From contig JAAWBG010000032.1 of assembly GCA_022792535.1 (NCBI GenBank), positions 1 to 48,283 of the forward strand: a stretch of DNA of 48,283 bases, read 5' to 3'. Source of the stretch: Lachnospiraceae bacterium. Lineage in GTDB: Bacteria; Bacillota; Clostridia; Lachnospirales; Lachnospiraceae. The notes under the pieces were generated by a model. The model ran no database searches and was not told where the DNA came from. It worked only from the letters and a program-made list of their open reading frames with translations. The number at the start of each line of letters is the position of its first letter. The stretch's first letter is position 1. Both the position numbers and the translations under genes were made by a program. Shown in pieces: positions 1 through 8,132 of this stretch.

Positions 1-21
1 AAAAGCACCAAAGGTGCTTTT
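1..21. terminator. Hairpin at the left edge, possible terminator
   Basis: A perfect 9-bp stem (AAAAGCACC at 1-9, GGTGCTTTT at 13-21) with a 3-base loop. The T-rich 3' arm is compatible with intrinsic termination of a gene left of the window, but the sequence after it (GACACCC) is not a T tract. A very similar motif (GGGTGCTTTTGACCC) recurs near 43553-43567 between ilvN and ilvC, so this may instead be a small dispersed palindrome. Confidence 0.45.
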
Positions 22-32
22 GACACCCGAAT

Positions 33-165
33 CCTATAAGATAAAAAAGAATTATTGCACTGCGGCGGAAAGGAAATGAGCCGCGGGAGCGGTCCGCCGC
101 AGGAAGATCTTTGTCACTCTAAAGTATGAAAGTGCCTTCCTATAAGAAAAAAATAATATGGGCAC
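33..165 (-). repeat. Dispersed palindromic intergenic repeat, copy A
   Basis: Read on the minus strand this matches copy B (7905-8126) over almost its whole length: a TCTTATAGGAA-type arm, then a core (60-101) whose ends CTGCGGCGGA and TCCGCCGCAG form an inverted repeat around a second palindromic motif (CCGCGGGAGCGG), then another TATAGGA-type arm. The cores of A and B differ at a single base by eye. It carries no reading frame and lies downstream of the 52-residue gene at 179-337. Confidence 0.75.
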
Positions 166-178
166 TCGTGAGAACAGT

Positions 179-337
179 TTACCCGAAATATCCCCTTCGG
201 CTTCTTCTTCCATTTCTCATCTCTCCCCGCCTCTCTTGTATCTCTCTTTGCTGCTCCTTTTCACGACGTTCCTTTTGACGGATGCATTCTTCATCTATCT
301 CATATACACTGTTTCCATCTATCACTAATCTTCCCAT
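179..337 (-). CDS. Small Arg/Glu-rich hypothetical protein (52 aa)
   Basis: An uninterrupted 52-codon frame begins at ATG 337 behind a good ribosome binding site (GAGGAG, 7 bases upstream) and ends with TAA at 179-181. The protein starts MGRLVIDGNSVYEIDEEC and then becomes highly charged (about residues 20-50, many Arg, Glu, Gln and Lys), probably a single helix, ending in an Arg-rich tail. No membrane segment or signal peptide. I do not recognise a function; the hydrophobic-acidic start followed by a basic helix is the only visible design. It is divergent from the gene at 531. The strong RBS and clean frame argue that it is real. Confidence 0.65.
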   Translation of the reverse strand: MGRLVIDGNSVYEIDEECIRQKERREKEQQREIQERRGEMRNGRRSRRGYFG

Positions 338-530
338 AAACACTCCTCATAAATCTCTGTCTCTAACATAGGAATTTCCCCTTATATCGTAGATGACAGA
401 TTGGAGTTCTGAGCCTCCATTATAAAATAATTCCTAATATTATATACAAGGGAAACATGTCACGTTCAATGAGACACTGTCATATCTGGACCTTTTCTCT
501 CATAGATTGAAATAAAAAAGGTGAATACAT

Positions 531-845
531 ATGGAAGCAATCGATACATTGATTCAGGACCGGCACCTTGAAATGATAAAAGCCGCTATTCCCTATTTAG
601 ATAATTCCCGCCAAAGAAATATGGCAATGCTGGTAAAATTCATGGAATTGCAGCGAACAATGGCGCTTTTTCAAAATTCTGGAAGCGATCTGAAAATGTG
701 CTCCGAAGAAGAACGGGAAGACCCAGTACAAATGCTGACTGCAATACGAGAATACTGTACAGACAAAGAGAAAGAAATGATAGACAATATCATCAGTTTT
801 GTTCAGATGTTCTCTACTTATGGAACTCTGTTCTCAGCCACTTAA
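531..845 (+). CDS. Hypothetical small helical protein (104 aa)
   Basis: The frame starts at ATG 531 after an AAGGTG ribosome binding site 7 bases upstream. The product appears almost entirely alpha-helical, with charged heptad-like stretches (about residues 5-45 and 60-100), Met-rich, without a signal peptide or transmembrane segment. I do not recognise the family. A second small helical protein of similar style follows 46 bases later (892-1179), so the two probably form an operon ending at the hairpin at 1206-1261. The shared richness in Met, Gln and Asn suggests both could be subunits of one complex, but that is only inference. Confidence 0.7.
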   Translation: MEAIDTLIQDRHLEMIKAAIPYLDNSRQRNMAMLVKFMELQRTMALFQNSGSDLKMCSEEEREDPVQMLTAIREYCTDKEKEMIDNIISFVQMFSTYGTLFSAT

Positions 846-891
846 TATCAAAAAAATGTCGTCTCAAAATATGATCACAGAAAGGAATCTT

Positions 892-1179
892 ATGAACCCA
901 CAGGATTTATTAAACAACCCGCAGCTTCAACAAAATATTTCCCCTGACAAATTGCAGTTTCTCATGGAACTTGCAAGAAATAACTCCTCTAACACTTCCA
1001 ATCCTCAGGAAATGGCAGATTCTCTAAAAACTGCCTCGGAAAGCGTAAAAAACCAAGGAATGAATTTTTCCTCCACAGAACGAGATCTGATCATTGAAGC
1101 CTTAAAACAGGGAATGCCTCCCCAAGAACAAAAAAAGGTAGATTTATTGATGCAGATGATGAAAAATATGCGCAGATAA
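892..1179 (+). CDS. Hypothetical small protein (95 aa), partner of the upstream gene
   Basis: Of several in-frame ATGs (799, 856, 871, 892) I chose 892, because GAAAGGA lies 5 bases upstream and this start avoids the overlap with the preceding gene. The protein begins MNPQDLLNNPQL, has an Asn/Gln/Ser-rich N-terminal half and two predicted amphipathic helices ending in a Met-rich basic tail (LLMQMMKNMRR). No cysteine pairs, membrane segments or catalytic motifs are visible. The function is unknown. It follows the 104-residue helical protein and is probably co-transcribed with it. Confidence 0.65.
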   Translation: MNPQDLLNNPQLQQNISPDKLQFLMELARNNSSNTSNPQEMADSLKTASESVKNQGMNFSSTERDLIIEALKQGMPPQEQKKVDLLMQMMKNMRR

Positions 1180-1205
1180 CAAAAGCATTTTAAATTGGCA
1201 AGTGT

Positions 1206-1261
1206 AACAATAAAGTGTGTAAGTTAGAAATGCAGGAAATCTAACTACACACTTTATTGTT
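1206..1261. terminator. Bidirectional terminator between convergent genes
   Basis: Arms 1206-1228 and 1240-1261 form a stem of about 22 bp with one bulge and an 11-base loop, and both flanks are A/T-rich. It sits between the plus-strand gene ending at 1179 and the minus-strand gene ending at 1280, so it likely terminates both. Confidence 0.8.
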
Positions 1262-1279
1262 TCATCTTAGCAGGAAATA

Positions 1280-2626
1280 CTATCTTCCTCTGTATCTGCC
1301 CTTTCCAGAACCGCCGCCGCGGCCTCTTCCATGCCTTCCCCTGCCGGATCCACCTGCTCCTGGGCCATTTCCCTTATTTTCATTGGAACGCTCCGAATCA
1401 TAGCCCCTTCCATTACCTGCGCCAGATTGTCCTGAATCATAGCCATTCTCTCCGTCTGCCGGCTGTTCTGTGCCAGAATTAGATCCAAGGGCATCCGCAA
1501 CAGCATCCAAAATGCTGTTGCTGGAAAAAGTCGCCCCGGTGACCGGATTGGCATCAAGGATCTGCGTCGTAATAATTTCGCTTATGATAACAGACTGTGC
1601 TTTCTGAAAAAACTCATTGTCATCTTCAAAAGAAAGTACTGTAATATCCGAAATATATCCATTCTCCACTGTAACCTGTACCTTTGTAGTTCCCCGGAAC
1701 CCTTTTCCAACACCTGTGTAAACACCATCTTTGTAGTTTCCTTTTTCCTTTTCCTGGATCACTTGCTGATCTGATACAGTTTCGGTAACAGGAAAAGAAA
1801 TCAGGCTGCCTACAACCACCGTACCTCCTATTGCCGCAGCGGCCGCAGTTCCTGCTATAGCTCCGGAAGGACTGGCAGACAGACTTTCTTTGGGGCATAC
1901 CGCAAGGCATTTCATACACTGAATACATTCTCCCGATACTACCGCATCTTTTTCTGGTATATGAATCCCCATACTGCATGTTCTCGTACAAAGTCCACAA
2001 TTCACGCAGGAAACCCTTTGACATTTTATTTTGTACAATCTCTTCTTGGAGATAACAGCAAACAGCGCTCCCAGTGGACATAGATACCTGCAGAAAAAAC
2101 GTTCCACAAACAATGAACTGATACAAATTGCCAAAAGCAGTACAAATCCTACCGTTGGTATGGCCGCGGAAACGACAGAAAGATTTCCTGAAACCAACAT
2201 TCCAAACACGCCCCATGGATTCCAGGACGAATCTATGGGCAGCGCCAAAATCCATAGGCCGATGATTATAAAAATGAGAATTATATATTTCAAAAATTTC
2301 ATTACATAGTCGAGTTTTTCCGCAATCTGCATTTTCCTCGGAATTACTTGTCTAAAAAAAAAGAAAATAAGCTCCTGCAGCATTCCGAAAGAACAAAGAA
2401 AACCACAGAAAAAGCGCCCCCACAATGCAGTAATCAGACATACCGCAAAAATAAGGATAATCTGCGGAAACAGCATGTCAGGGGAAAAACTACCTTTCAT
2501 AACTGCCGTCCATATATCCCCCACTGCCAAAAACACGGTAATAAACAATCCCGGAAGCAGAATAAATCCAACCGCCTGAATCAAATGCCGGATTAATTGT
2601 GTGGTAAAACTGTGTTTTTTCCTCAT
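1280..2626 (-). CDS. Membrane 4Fe-4S / FMN-binding domain protein (NapH/NosR-like)
   Basis: Probable membrane electron-transfer flavoprotein (448 aa). About five membrane segments lie within residues 12-180, with NapH/CcoG-like Cys motifs CGFLC (74-78) and CRYLCP (179-184). Two [4Fe-4S] motifs follow (Cys207/210/213/217 and 234/237/240/244), then a further hydrophobic segment (about 253-278) and an FMN_bind domain (about 295-380) with the covalent flavinylation motif TGATFS (Thr366 the expected attachment site). The last 65 residues are Gly/Arg/Ser/Asn low complexity with an RG-rich end, which is unusual. The start has an AGGAGG ribosome binding site. The gene lies 29 bases after apbE, whose product attaches FMN to such Thr residues. 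Electron donor and acceptor are unknown; membrane quinone or extracellular reduction is possible. Confidence 0.85.
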   Translation of the reverse strand: MRKKHSFTTQLIRHLIQAVGFILLPGLFITVFLAVGDIWTAVMKGSFSPDMLFPQIILIFAVCLITALWGRFFCGFLCSFGMLQELIFFFFRQVIPRKMQIAEKLDYVMKFLKYIILIFIIIGLWILALPIDSSWNPWGVFGMLVSGNLSVVSAAIPTVGFVLLLAICISSLFVERFFCRYLCPLGALFAVISKKRLYKIKCQRVSCVNCGLCTRTCSMGIHIPEKDAVVSGECIQCMKCLAVCPKESLSASPSGAIAGTAAAAAIGGTVVVGSLISFPVTETVSDQQVIQEKEKGNYKDGVYTGVGKGFRGTTKVQVTVENGYISDITVLSFEDDNEFFQKAQSVIISEIITTQILDANPVTGATFSSNSILDAVADALGSNSGTEQPADGENGYDSGQSGAGNGRGYDSERSNENKGNGPGAGGSGRGRHGRGRGGGSGKGRYRGR

Positions 2627-2655
2627 AAACGGATACCTCCTAAATGAAATTCCAT

Positions 2656-3627
2656 CTATTTTTTCAGAAAAAAGAATTTCGTTTTACGAAATTCTGCGCC
2701 GCAAACGCGTCGCTTTTGCAACATATTTCCCTGTAATCCAGGGGTAATCTTGACCTCCCCGGCATCGTTTATAAAAACAGCCTCTATCCCGCGTCTTTTC
2801 AAAAGAGGCAGTCCTTTTTGTTCCCCTAAAACACATACGCCCGTTGCCAGCCCATCCAGTTCCATGGCGCTGTCCCCAATCAAGGTTACAGACAAAAGAC
2901 CTGATTCTGCCGGCCAGCCTGTACGTGGATCAATGATATGATGATATCGTCTGCCTTTTAATGTAAATCCACGCTCATAAGAGCCGCTTGTAACAACAGC
3001 CTTGTTTTTTATCTCAATATCTCCCATCCGCTCGCCGCTTTTTTGAAAGGGATTTTGAATGCCGATGCGCTTTGCCTTCCCAAGAACAACAACGGTTCCT
3101 CCAAAATTGATAACAGCATTAGGTATTTTATATTTTTTTAAAATCTGCACCGCTTCATCAGCCGCATATCCTTTTGCAATTCCTCCCAGATCAATCTGTT
3201 GTCCCTTCCTGGGCAAAAATACAGTGCCATCTGCCTTATCTAAAATCAAATCATTCAGTCCTTTTAAACCACAACACTCTGCAATATCAGCCTCTGATGG
3301 AAGTTTCCCCGAATATATTGCTTCTCTCCAAAGCCGGCTTGATGCACCTGAAGTAATGTCAAAGGCACCTTGTGTCTGTCTTCCATAAGCCAATGCATGG
3401 GAAAGTACAAAAAAGGTATCCTGATGAACAGAGACCGGTTTTCTGCCTGCCTGTTCATTTATTCTGGAAATATCGCTTCCTGATTCAAAAACAGAAAAAC
3501 GCTGGTGCTGTTCTAACGCACGTTTTTTTATCTGTTGGACTATGTCTAAATCGGCATTATCATAAAGCGTAATGGTATTAATTGTACCAAATGCCGGAAA
3601 AATCTTCTGTAATACTTTATTTCTCAT
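2656..3627 (-). CDS. apbE: FAD:protein FMN transferase ApbE
   Basis: Transfers FMN from FAD to a Thr of target flavoproteins with release of AMP. In the 323-residue protein the family motifs are visible: FGTINTITLY near the N-terminus, DLGGIAKGYA (146-155), TSGSYER (213-219), HHIIDPRTG (229-237) and DGLAT (258-262), which provides the Mg-binding acidic residue. There is no signal peptide or lipobox, so it should be cytoplasmic, unlike many secreted lipoprotein ApbEs of Firmicutes. The neighbouring gene encodes a protein with the flavinylation motif, so it is the obvious substrate. The ribosome binding site (GAGAG) is weak. Confidence 0.93.
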   Translation of the reverse strand: MRNKVLQKIFPAFGTINTITLYDNADLDIVQQIKKRALEQHQRFSVFESGSDISRINEQAGRKPVSVHQDTFFVLSHALAYGRQTQGAFDITSGASSRLWREAIYSGKLPSEADIAECCGLKGLNDLILDKADGTVFLPRKGQQIDLGGIAKGYAADEAVQILKKYKIPNAVINFGGTVVVLGKAKRIGIQNPFQKSGERMGDIEIKNKAVVTSGSYERGFTLKGRRYHHIIDPRTGWPAESGLLSVTLIGDSAMELDGLATGVCVLGEQKGLPLLKRRGIEAVFINDAGEVKITPGLQGNMLQKRRVCGAEFRKTKFFFLKK

Positions 3628-3693
3628 ATTCTCTCACACATAAATAGACGATCAAGGAAATAATCTCATGTACTTCTATGATGAAAAGAAAAA

Positions 3694-3723
3694 AGCAGAC
3701 AATCCCATCAAAAACTATCTGCT
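3694..3723 (-). terminator. Intrinsic terminator after the GNAT gene
   Basis: On the minus strand AGCAGA (3718-3723) pairs with TCTGCT (3694-3699), followed directly by a run of T residues (TTTTTTC). It lies 13 bases downstream of the acetyltransferase stop. The stem is short (6 bp), so strength is uncertain. Confidence 0.5.
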
Positions 3724-3735
3724 GTAAACTTTGAT

Positions 3736-4236
3736 TTATCTCTGTTTTCCATAAATGCAAAGATCAAATATATTTTCATTTTTGATCACTGCATTTTTCA
3801 TTACTCCTTCAAGTGTAAAACCATTTTTTTCAAGGACTCTTTTTGAAGCAATATTAATGTCATAAACCAATCCTGTAATACGTATTATGTCTAACTCTTG
3901 AAAGGCTATCTCACAAATCTGCTTAACAGCTTCTGTCATAATTCCTTTGGAATATTCTTCTTGAAGTAAATAATAACCAATCTCCCCATCTTTTCGGTAA
4001 ACATCTTCCTTTTGTTCCACTGATATCGTCCCTATTATTTTACCATTTATTACAATCTCTCTGAATACGCCCTTTATTCCTTCTGTTTCCTTTACCATAT
4101 TCAGCCACCATTCTGCTGATTCGTTTGTATATGGATTGGGCAGCCTATCAGACAAATAGCTTCTATCCACTGCATTACACATTTCTATTAGAGATTCTTT
4201 CTCTTCTAATGTCCATTTTCTTAATTCAACTTTCAT
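3736..4236 (-). CDS. GNAT-family N-acetyltransferase (RimJ/RimL type)
   Basis: Predicted acetyl-CoA-dependent N-acetyltransferase of the ribosomal-protein-acetylase-like GNAT group (166 aa). It has the RimJ/RimL layout: an N-terminal beta-strand (MKVELRKW), a long alpha1-alpha2 region, GKIIGTISV as beta4, an IGYYLL strand, and the acetyl-CoA loop region around YSKGIMTEAVKQ followed by NIASKRVLEKNGFTLEG, the usual C-terminal signature. I chose ATG 4236 because AAAGG lies 8 bases upstream; a longer frame to 4296 has no comparable site. Substrate unknown (protein N-terminus, peptide or antibiotic). Stands alone with its own terminator. Confidence 0.85.
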   Translation of the reverse strand: MKVELRKWTLEEKESLIEMCNAVDRSYLSDRLPNPYTNESAEWWLNMVKETEGIKGVFREIVINGKIIGTISVEQKEDVYRKDGEIGYYLLQEEYSKGIMTEAVKQICEIAFQELDIIRITGLVYDINIASKRVLEKNGFTLEGVMKNAVIKNENIFDLCIYGKQR

Positions 4237-4401
4237 ATTTCTTACCTTTGCCTTCCAAAAATCCAATCGTGCAAACACATCGCATAAGGGAACCATTCCC
4301 CACTTTCCTTACATTTTATTATATTTAATAATAGTAAACTGTCAACCTGTTTTATAAGCTTGTTTTTTCGGTACCAATTCCGCAATACACAATAAACTTT
4401 C

Positions 4402-4431
4402 TTAGACAAAATGAAAGAACTACGTTATAAT
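4402..4431 (+). promoter_or_regulatory. Sigma-A type promoter for the 4.46 kb minigene
   Basis: TTAGAC (4402-4407), an 18-base spacer and TATAAT (4426-4431) on the plus strand. The nearest downstream plus-strand features are a GGAGGGA ribosome binding site and a 9-codon frame. No longer plus-strand gene follows before leuS, which is on the opposite strand. Confidence 0.65.
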
Positions 4432-4460
4432 ACGCCGATAATTTTGAGTGGAGGGAGCGA

Positions 4461-4490
4461 TTGAACGTCAAAGCAGAAGCATTCTTTTGA
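4461..4490 (+). CDS. Possible 9-residue leader-type peptide
   Basis: TTG start at 4461, GGAGGGA 4 bases upstream, and the frame encodes MNVKAEAFF before TGA at 4488-4490. It is bracketed by a promoter (4402-4431) and a strong hairpin (4511-4557), so a transcript of about 120 bases is predicted. Very short frames of this kind are typical of leader peptides that control attenuation, yet no regulated gene follows on this strand. It may be a remnant of a lost leader-gene unit or a small RNA. The rest of the 370-base gene-free stretch 4237-4606 shows nothing else. Confidence 0.35.
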   Translation: MNVKAEAFF

Positions 4491-4510
4491 CAGCAAGATA
4501 CACATTTGCA

Positions 4511-4557
4511 GAGAGACAAAACGCAGACAGTATTCTACTATCTGCGTTTTGTCTCTC
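4511..4557. terminator. Strong hairpin terminator (minigene and/or leuS)
   Basis: A perfect 17-bp stem, 4511-4527 with 4541-4557, loop 13 bases. On the plus strand it is followed by ATATTTTCTT, consistent with terminating the minigene transcript. It also lies 49 bases after the leuS stop and could end leuS transcription, although the minus-strand side lacks a U tract. Confidence 0.75.
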
Positions 4558-4606
4558 ATATTTTCTTGAAATACTTACTCCATTTTAAGTGAGTTTTTCT
4601 CTTCAA

Positions 4607-7015
4607 TTACTTCATCACAATATTGATAATCCTGCCGGGAACATAGATCTCTTTTACCACATTTCCTGTCAGTTTATCTCCCAGCGCCTCTTTTCCAGCG
4701 GCAATGGCGTCATCTTTTTCCACATCCACTGCAAGGGTTACCGTAGCTCTCGTCTTACCGTTGATCTGCACTGCCAGTTCTACAGTATTTTCCACAGTCT
4801 TAGCTTCCTCGTACTCTGGCCAGGTACATTGGTAGATCCTGCCTTCATATCCGCATTCTTCCCAAATCTCCTCTGTGATATGAGGAGCTACTGGGTTTAA
4901 AAGAATCAAAAATGTTCGGAATTCCCCTCTGCTGATGCTTCCTTCCTTAGAAAAATCATTCAATATGGTCATCATTGCCGCAATAGCCGTATTGTATTTG
5001 AGATTTTCATAGTCGGAACTTACCTTTTTGATCAATTGATGCATTCTTGTCTCAAATTCTGACCGATAATGATCTCCATCCACCAGAATATCCTGCAGTT
5101 TCCACACACGTTCTAAGAATCTGCGGCAGCCTTTCACGCCATTTTCTGACCAGGAAGCGCTCAGATCAAAGGCCCCGATAAACATCTCATAGGTACGCAG
5201 AGTATCCGCACCGTAATCCATGACAATATCATCTGGATTCACCACATTTCCCCGGGATTTGGACATTTTCTCTCCATTCTCTCCTAAAATCATACCATGA
5301 GACGTACGCTTCTGATAAGGCTCAGAAGTAGGTACCATTCCCTGATCATACAAAAATTTATGCCAAAAACGGGAATACAAAAGATGCAATGTAGTGTGTT
5401 CCATTCCTCCATTATACCAGTCAACAGGAAGCCAATATTTCAAAGCTTCTTCACTTGCAAGGGCATTGGTATTCTTGGGATCTGTATAACGCAGGAAATA
5501 CCAGGAAGAACCTGCCCACTGAGGCATGGTATCTGTCTCTCTTTTGGCTGGTCCGCCGCAACAGGGACAAGTGGTATTCACCCAATCTGTCATGGCAGCC
5601 AGCGGCGATTCTCCTGTATCTGTAGGCATATAACTGTCCACCTCCGGAAGCTGTAAAGGCAGTTCGCTTTCCGGCAATGCCACATAACCGCATTTCTCAC
5701 AGTTTACAATTGGAATAGGCTCTCCCCAATAACGCTGTCTGGAAAATACCCAGTCGCGCAGCTTGAAATTGGTTTTCCCTTTTCCGATCTGCTTCTCTTC
5801 CAAAAATTCAATGATCTTTTTCTTGGCTTCCGCCACTTCCAATCCATCTAAAAATCCAGAATTTACCAGCTTCCCAGTGGCAACGTCTGTATAGGCTTCC
5901 TGTTGTACATCTTCGCCTCCTGCTACCACTTCTATAATAGGAAGATGGAATTTTTTAGCAAATTCCCAATCACGGGTATCATGAGCTGGAACTGCCATGA
6001 TAGCCCCGGTTCCATAACTCATCAATACATAATCAGAGACCCAGATAGGAATCTCTTTCTCATTCACTGGATCAATGGCCTTTAATCCGTCAATCTCCAC
6101 ACCAGTTTTTTCCTTGGCAAGTTCAGAACGCTCAAAGTCTGATTTCCTTGACGCCTGTTCCTGATATGCGGAAACTTCCGGCCAGTTTTTAATCTCGTCT
6201 TTGTATTTTTCTAAGATAGGATGTTCTGGAGATACTACCATATAAGTAGCCCCAAATAATGTGTCCGGCCTGGTGGTGTATACGGTAAGTTTATCTTCTT
6301 TTCCTGCGATCTTAAAATCCACTTCCGCTCCCTGACTTTTCCCAATCCAATTTTTCTGAGAAACTTTCACCCGCTCAATATAATCTACATCATTCAATCC
6401 TTCCAGCAGTTTCTCCGCATATTCGGTAATTTTTAACATCCACTGGCTTTTTACTTTACGGACCACCGGTGCACCGCAGCGTTCACAGACCCCGTTAACC
6501 ACCTCTTCATTGGCAAGTCCTACTTTACAGGAGGTACACCAATTGATGGGCATTTCCGTCTTATAGGCCAGTCCTTCTTTGAATAATTTCAGAAAAATCC
6601 ATTGGGTCCAATGATAATATTCTGGATCTGTCGTATTCACTTCCCGCTCCCAGTCAAAAGAATATCCCAGGGCATGAAGCTGTTTTTTAAACCGCTCTAC
6701 ATTATTTTTTGTGACAATCTTGGGATGAATCTTGTTCTTAATGGCATAATTCTCTGTGGGAAGTCCAAACGCATCCCATCCCATGGGATAGAGTACATTA
6801 TACCCCTGCATTCTTCGTTTTCTGGCTACAATATCAAGGGCAGTATAAGGTCTTGGGTGGCCCACATGAAGACCTTGTCCAGAGGGGTATGGAAATTCCA
6901 CTAATGCGTAATATTTTGGCTTGGAATAATCCTCTGTAGCGGCAAATGCTCTCTCTTCATCCCAGATCTTCTGCCACTTCTCTTCCAAAGCTCTATGATT
7001 GTACGGTGCTGCCAT
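4607..7015 (-). CDS. leuS: Leucyl-tRNA synthetase
   Basis: Class Ia synthetase charging tRNA-Leu with leucine in the cytoplasm. The 802-residue protein has full bacterial length. Visible motifs: HVGH (50-53, the HIGH signature), a zinc-type Cys cluster ([21 protein letters not shown]), the editing domain with [15 protein letters not shown], a second CxxC pair region (CEKCGY and [15 protein letters not shown]), [15 protein letters not shown], and KMSKS (583-587) in [14 protein letters not shown]. The ribosome binding site AGGAGGA lies 7 bases before ATG 7015. No T-box is present in the short 180-base upstream region; a plain promoter is seen instead (7072-7099). Monocistronic. Confidence 0.98.
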   Translation of the reverse strand: MAAPYNHRALEEKWQKIWDEERAFAATEDYSKPKYYALVEFPYPSGQGLHVGHPRPYTALDIVARKRRMQGYNVLYPMGWDAFGLPTENYAIKNKIHPKIVTKNNVERFKKQLHALGYSFDWEREVNTTDPEYYHWTQWIFLKLFKEGLAYKTEMPINWCTSCKVGLANEEVVNGVCERCGAPVVRKVKSQWMLKITEYAEKLLEGLNDVDYIERVKVSQKNWIGKSQGAEVDFKIAGKEDKLTVYTTRPDTLFGATYMVVSPEHPILEKYKDEIKNWPEVSAYQEQASRKSDFERSELAKEKTGVEIDGLKAIDPVNEKEIPIWVSDYVLMSYGTGAIMAVPAHDTRDWEFAKKFHLPIIEVVAGGEDVQQEAYTDVATGKLVNSGFLDGLEVAEAKKKIIEFLEEKQIGKGKTNFKLRDWVFSRQRYWGEPIPIVNCEKCGYVALPESELPLQLPEVDSYMPTDTGESPLAAMTDWVNTTCPCCGGPAKRETDTMPQWAGSSWYFLRYTDPKNTNALASEEALKYWLPVDWYNGGMEHTTLHLLYSRFWHKFLYDQGMVPTSEPYQKRTSHGMILGENGEKMSKSRGNVVNPDDIVMDYGADTLRTYEMFIGAFDLSASWSENGVKGCRRFLERVWKLQDILVDGDHYRSEFETRMHQLIKKVSSDYENLKYNTAIAAMMTILNDFSKEGSISRGEFRTFLILLNPVAPHITEEIWEECGYEGRIYQCTWPEYEEAKTVENTVELAVQINGKTRATVTLAVDVEKDDAIAAGKEALGDKLTGNVVKEIYVPGRIINIVMK

Positions 7016-7071
7016 TTTATATCCTCCTAAATTTCAATACTTCATTCATTTTTCTGACATATACTGTTAAA

Positions 7072-7099
7072 ATTTTATCACATCAAGGATATTTGTCAA
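7072..7099 (-). promoter_or_regulatory. leuS promoter
   Basis: On the minus strand TTGACA (7094-7099), a 16-base spacer and TAAAAT (7072-7077). The consensus -35 and closeness to leuS (57 bases to the start codon) leave no room for a T-box leader, so leuS is probably not tRNA-controlled in this organism. Confidence 0.65.
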
Positions 7100-7195
7100 G
7101 ATTTTTACACACTGGACATTTCGAACCCTTTTCCCCTTTCTATCATATGATATAAAAATATTTTATGATTTTTATTAATCATTCAGGAGATCAAT

Positions 7196-7759
7196 ATGAC
7201 AATTTTAGATACAAATAACCTTTCTACCAATCATTTTTCCACTGGCAGCAGTAAGGAAGAAAACTCTTACACTAATCCCGGAAAACTTTTTTTGGAAACG
7301 GCCCTTCATCAGCTTCCCGCCGCTTACGCAGAACTTCTAGGCAATCCAGGAACAGGAGAAATCCACGGTATGGTACGTTTTTACCCCATTGGCGCCGGTG
7401 TTTTGGTTAACGCAGAGGTCTATGGACTTCCTGTCAGTACAGACCCCTGCGGATCTGATATTTTTGGATTCCACATTCATGAAGGCCATTCCTGCACAGG
7501 AGACAACAGTGATCCCTATGCCAATGCAGGTTCTCATTTCAATCCCACCCTCTGTCCCCATCCTGCACATGAAGGCGATATGCCTCCTCTTTTCGGCAAT
7601 AATGGCTTTGCCTGGATGATGTACGAGACAGACCGCTTCAGGATTTCTGACGTTATCGGAAAAACCATTATTATCCACAGTCAGCCGGATGATTTTTCTA
7701 CACAGCCTTCCGGCAATTCTGGTATGAAGATTGCCTGTGGAACAATCCAAGCTGTATAA
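7196..7759 (+). CDS. Cu/Zn-type superoxide dismutase family protein
   Basis: Cu/Zn superoxide dismutase fold (187 aa). Expected metal ligands can be lined up: His93 and His95 in GFHIHEG, bridging His114 in AGSHFNP, His122, His125 and Asp128 in PHPAHEGD, and His161 in IIHSQPDD. The disulfide pair Cys100 and Cys181 is also present. The zinc loop is shortened (only three residues between the second and third zinc His), and the active-site Arg before the C-terminal Cys is Lys178 (MKIACG). There is no signal peptide or lipobox, unlike periplasmic SodC enzymes, so the protein should be cytosolic. Preceded by AGGAGA. Dismutase activity is likely but unproven because of the Arg to Lys change. Confidence 0.88.
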   Translation: MTILDTNNLSTNHFSTGSSKEENSYTNPGKLFLETALHQLPAAYAELLGNPGTGEIHGMVRFYPIGAGVLVNAEVYGLPVSTDPCGSDIFGFHIHEGHSCTGDNSDPYANAGSHFNPTLCPHPAHEGDMPPLFGNNGFAWMMYETDRFRISDVIGKTIIIHSQPDDFSTQPSGNSGMKIACGTIQAV

Positions 7760-7799
7760 TTAAGAATCTTTATAAGAAATCCAAAAGAATTCCATAGAA

Positions 7800-7860
7800 C
7801 AAAGTGGCAAGCCCACATCAACTCCCCTACCCCTCAATCTTGAGGGGATTGCACACTTTG
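7800..7860. repeat. Structured foldback sequence downstream of the SOD gene
   Basis: An outer stem (7800-7810 with 7849-7860, one bulge) encloses a perfect 8-bp hairpin, CCCCTCAA/TTGAGGGG. No T tract follows, so it is not a clear terminator. It directly precedes dispersed repeat copy B and may be part of the same structured intergenic block (7760-8218 holds no gene). Confidence 0.55.
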
Positions 7861-7904
7861 ACGCGCCGAGTGCAGTCGCTTCAGCGACATATTCCTTTTG
7901 CACG

Positions 7905-8126
7905 AGTGCGCATATTATTTTTCTCTTATAGGGAAGACACTTTCACGCTTTAGCGGGACACGGTCTTTCCTATAAGACAAGAAAGAATCCTGCTCCGCAG
8001 GATTCTCCGCCTGCGGCGGACCGCTCCCGCGGTTCATTTCCTTTCCGCCGCAGTGCGATCATTCTATTTTCTCTTATAGGAAAGATACTTTCACACATTA
8101 GCGTGACAAGGTCTTTCCTATAAGAG
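7905..8126 (+). repeat. Dispersed palindromic intergenic repeat, copy B
   Basis: Best-preserved copy. Two hairpins with TCTTATAGG/CCTATAAGA arms (7923-7976 and 8072-8125) flank a core at 8011-8052 whose ends (CTGCGGCGGA and TCCGCCGCAG) are inverted. A GAATCCTGC/GCAGGATTC hairpin sits just left of the core. Related copies lie at 33-165 (minus), 23400-23560, and a solo flank hairpin at 16595-16630. Noncoding. Confidence 0.8.
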
Positions 8127-8132
8127 AAACAA

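Noticed and set aside
2031..2596. Plus-strand frames opposite the Fe-S/FMN gene
   Set aside because: Shadow frames of the coding strand with no ribosome binding site.
7016..7195. T-box leader of leuS
   Set aside because: Only 180 bases, with a plain TTGACA-16-TAAAAT promoter 57 bases before the start and no T-box sequence.
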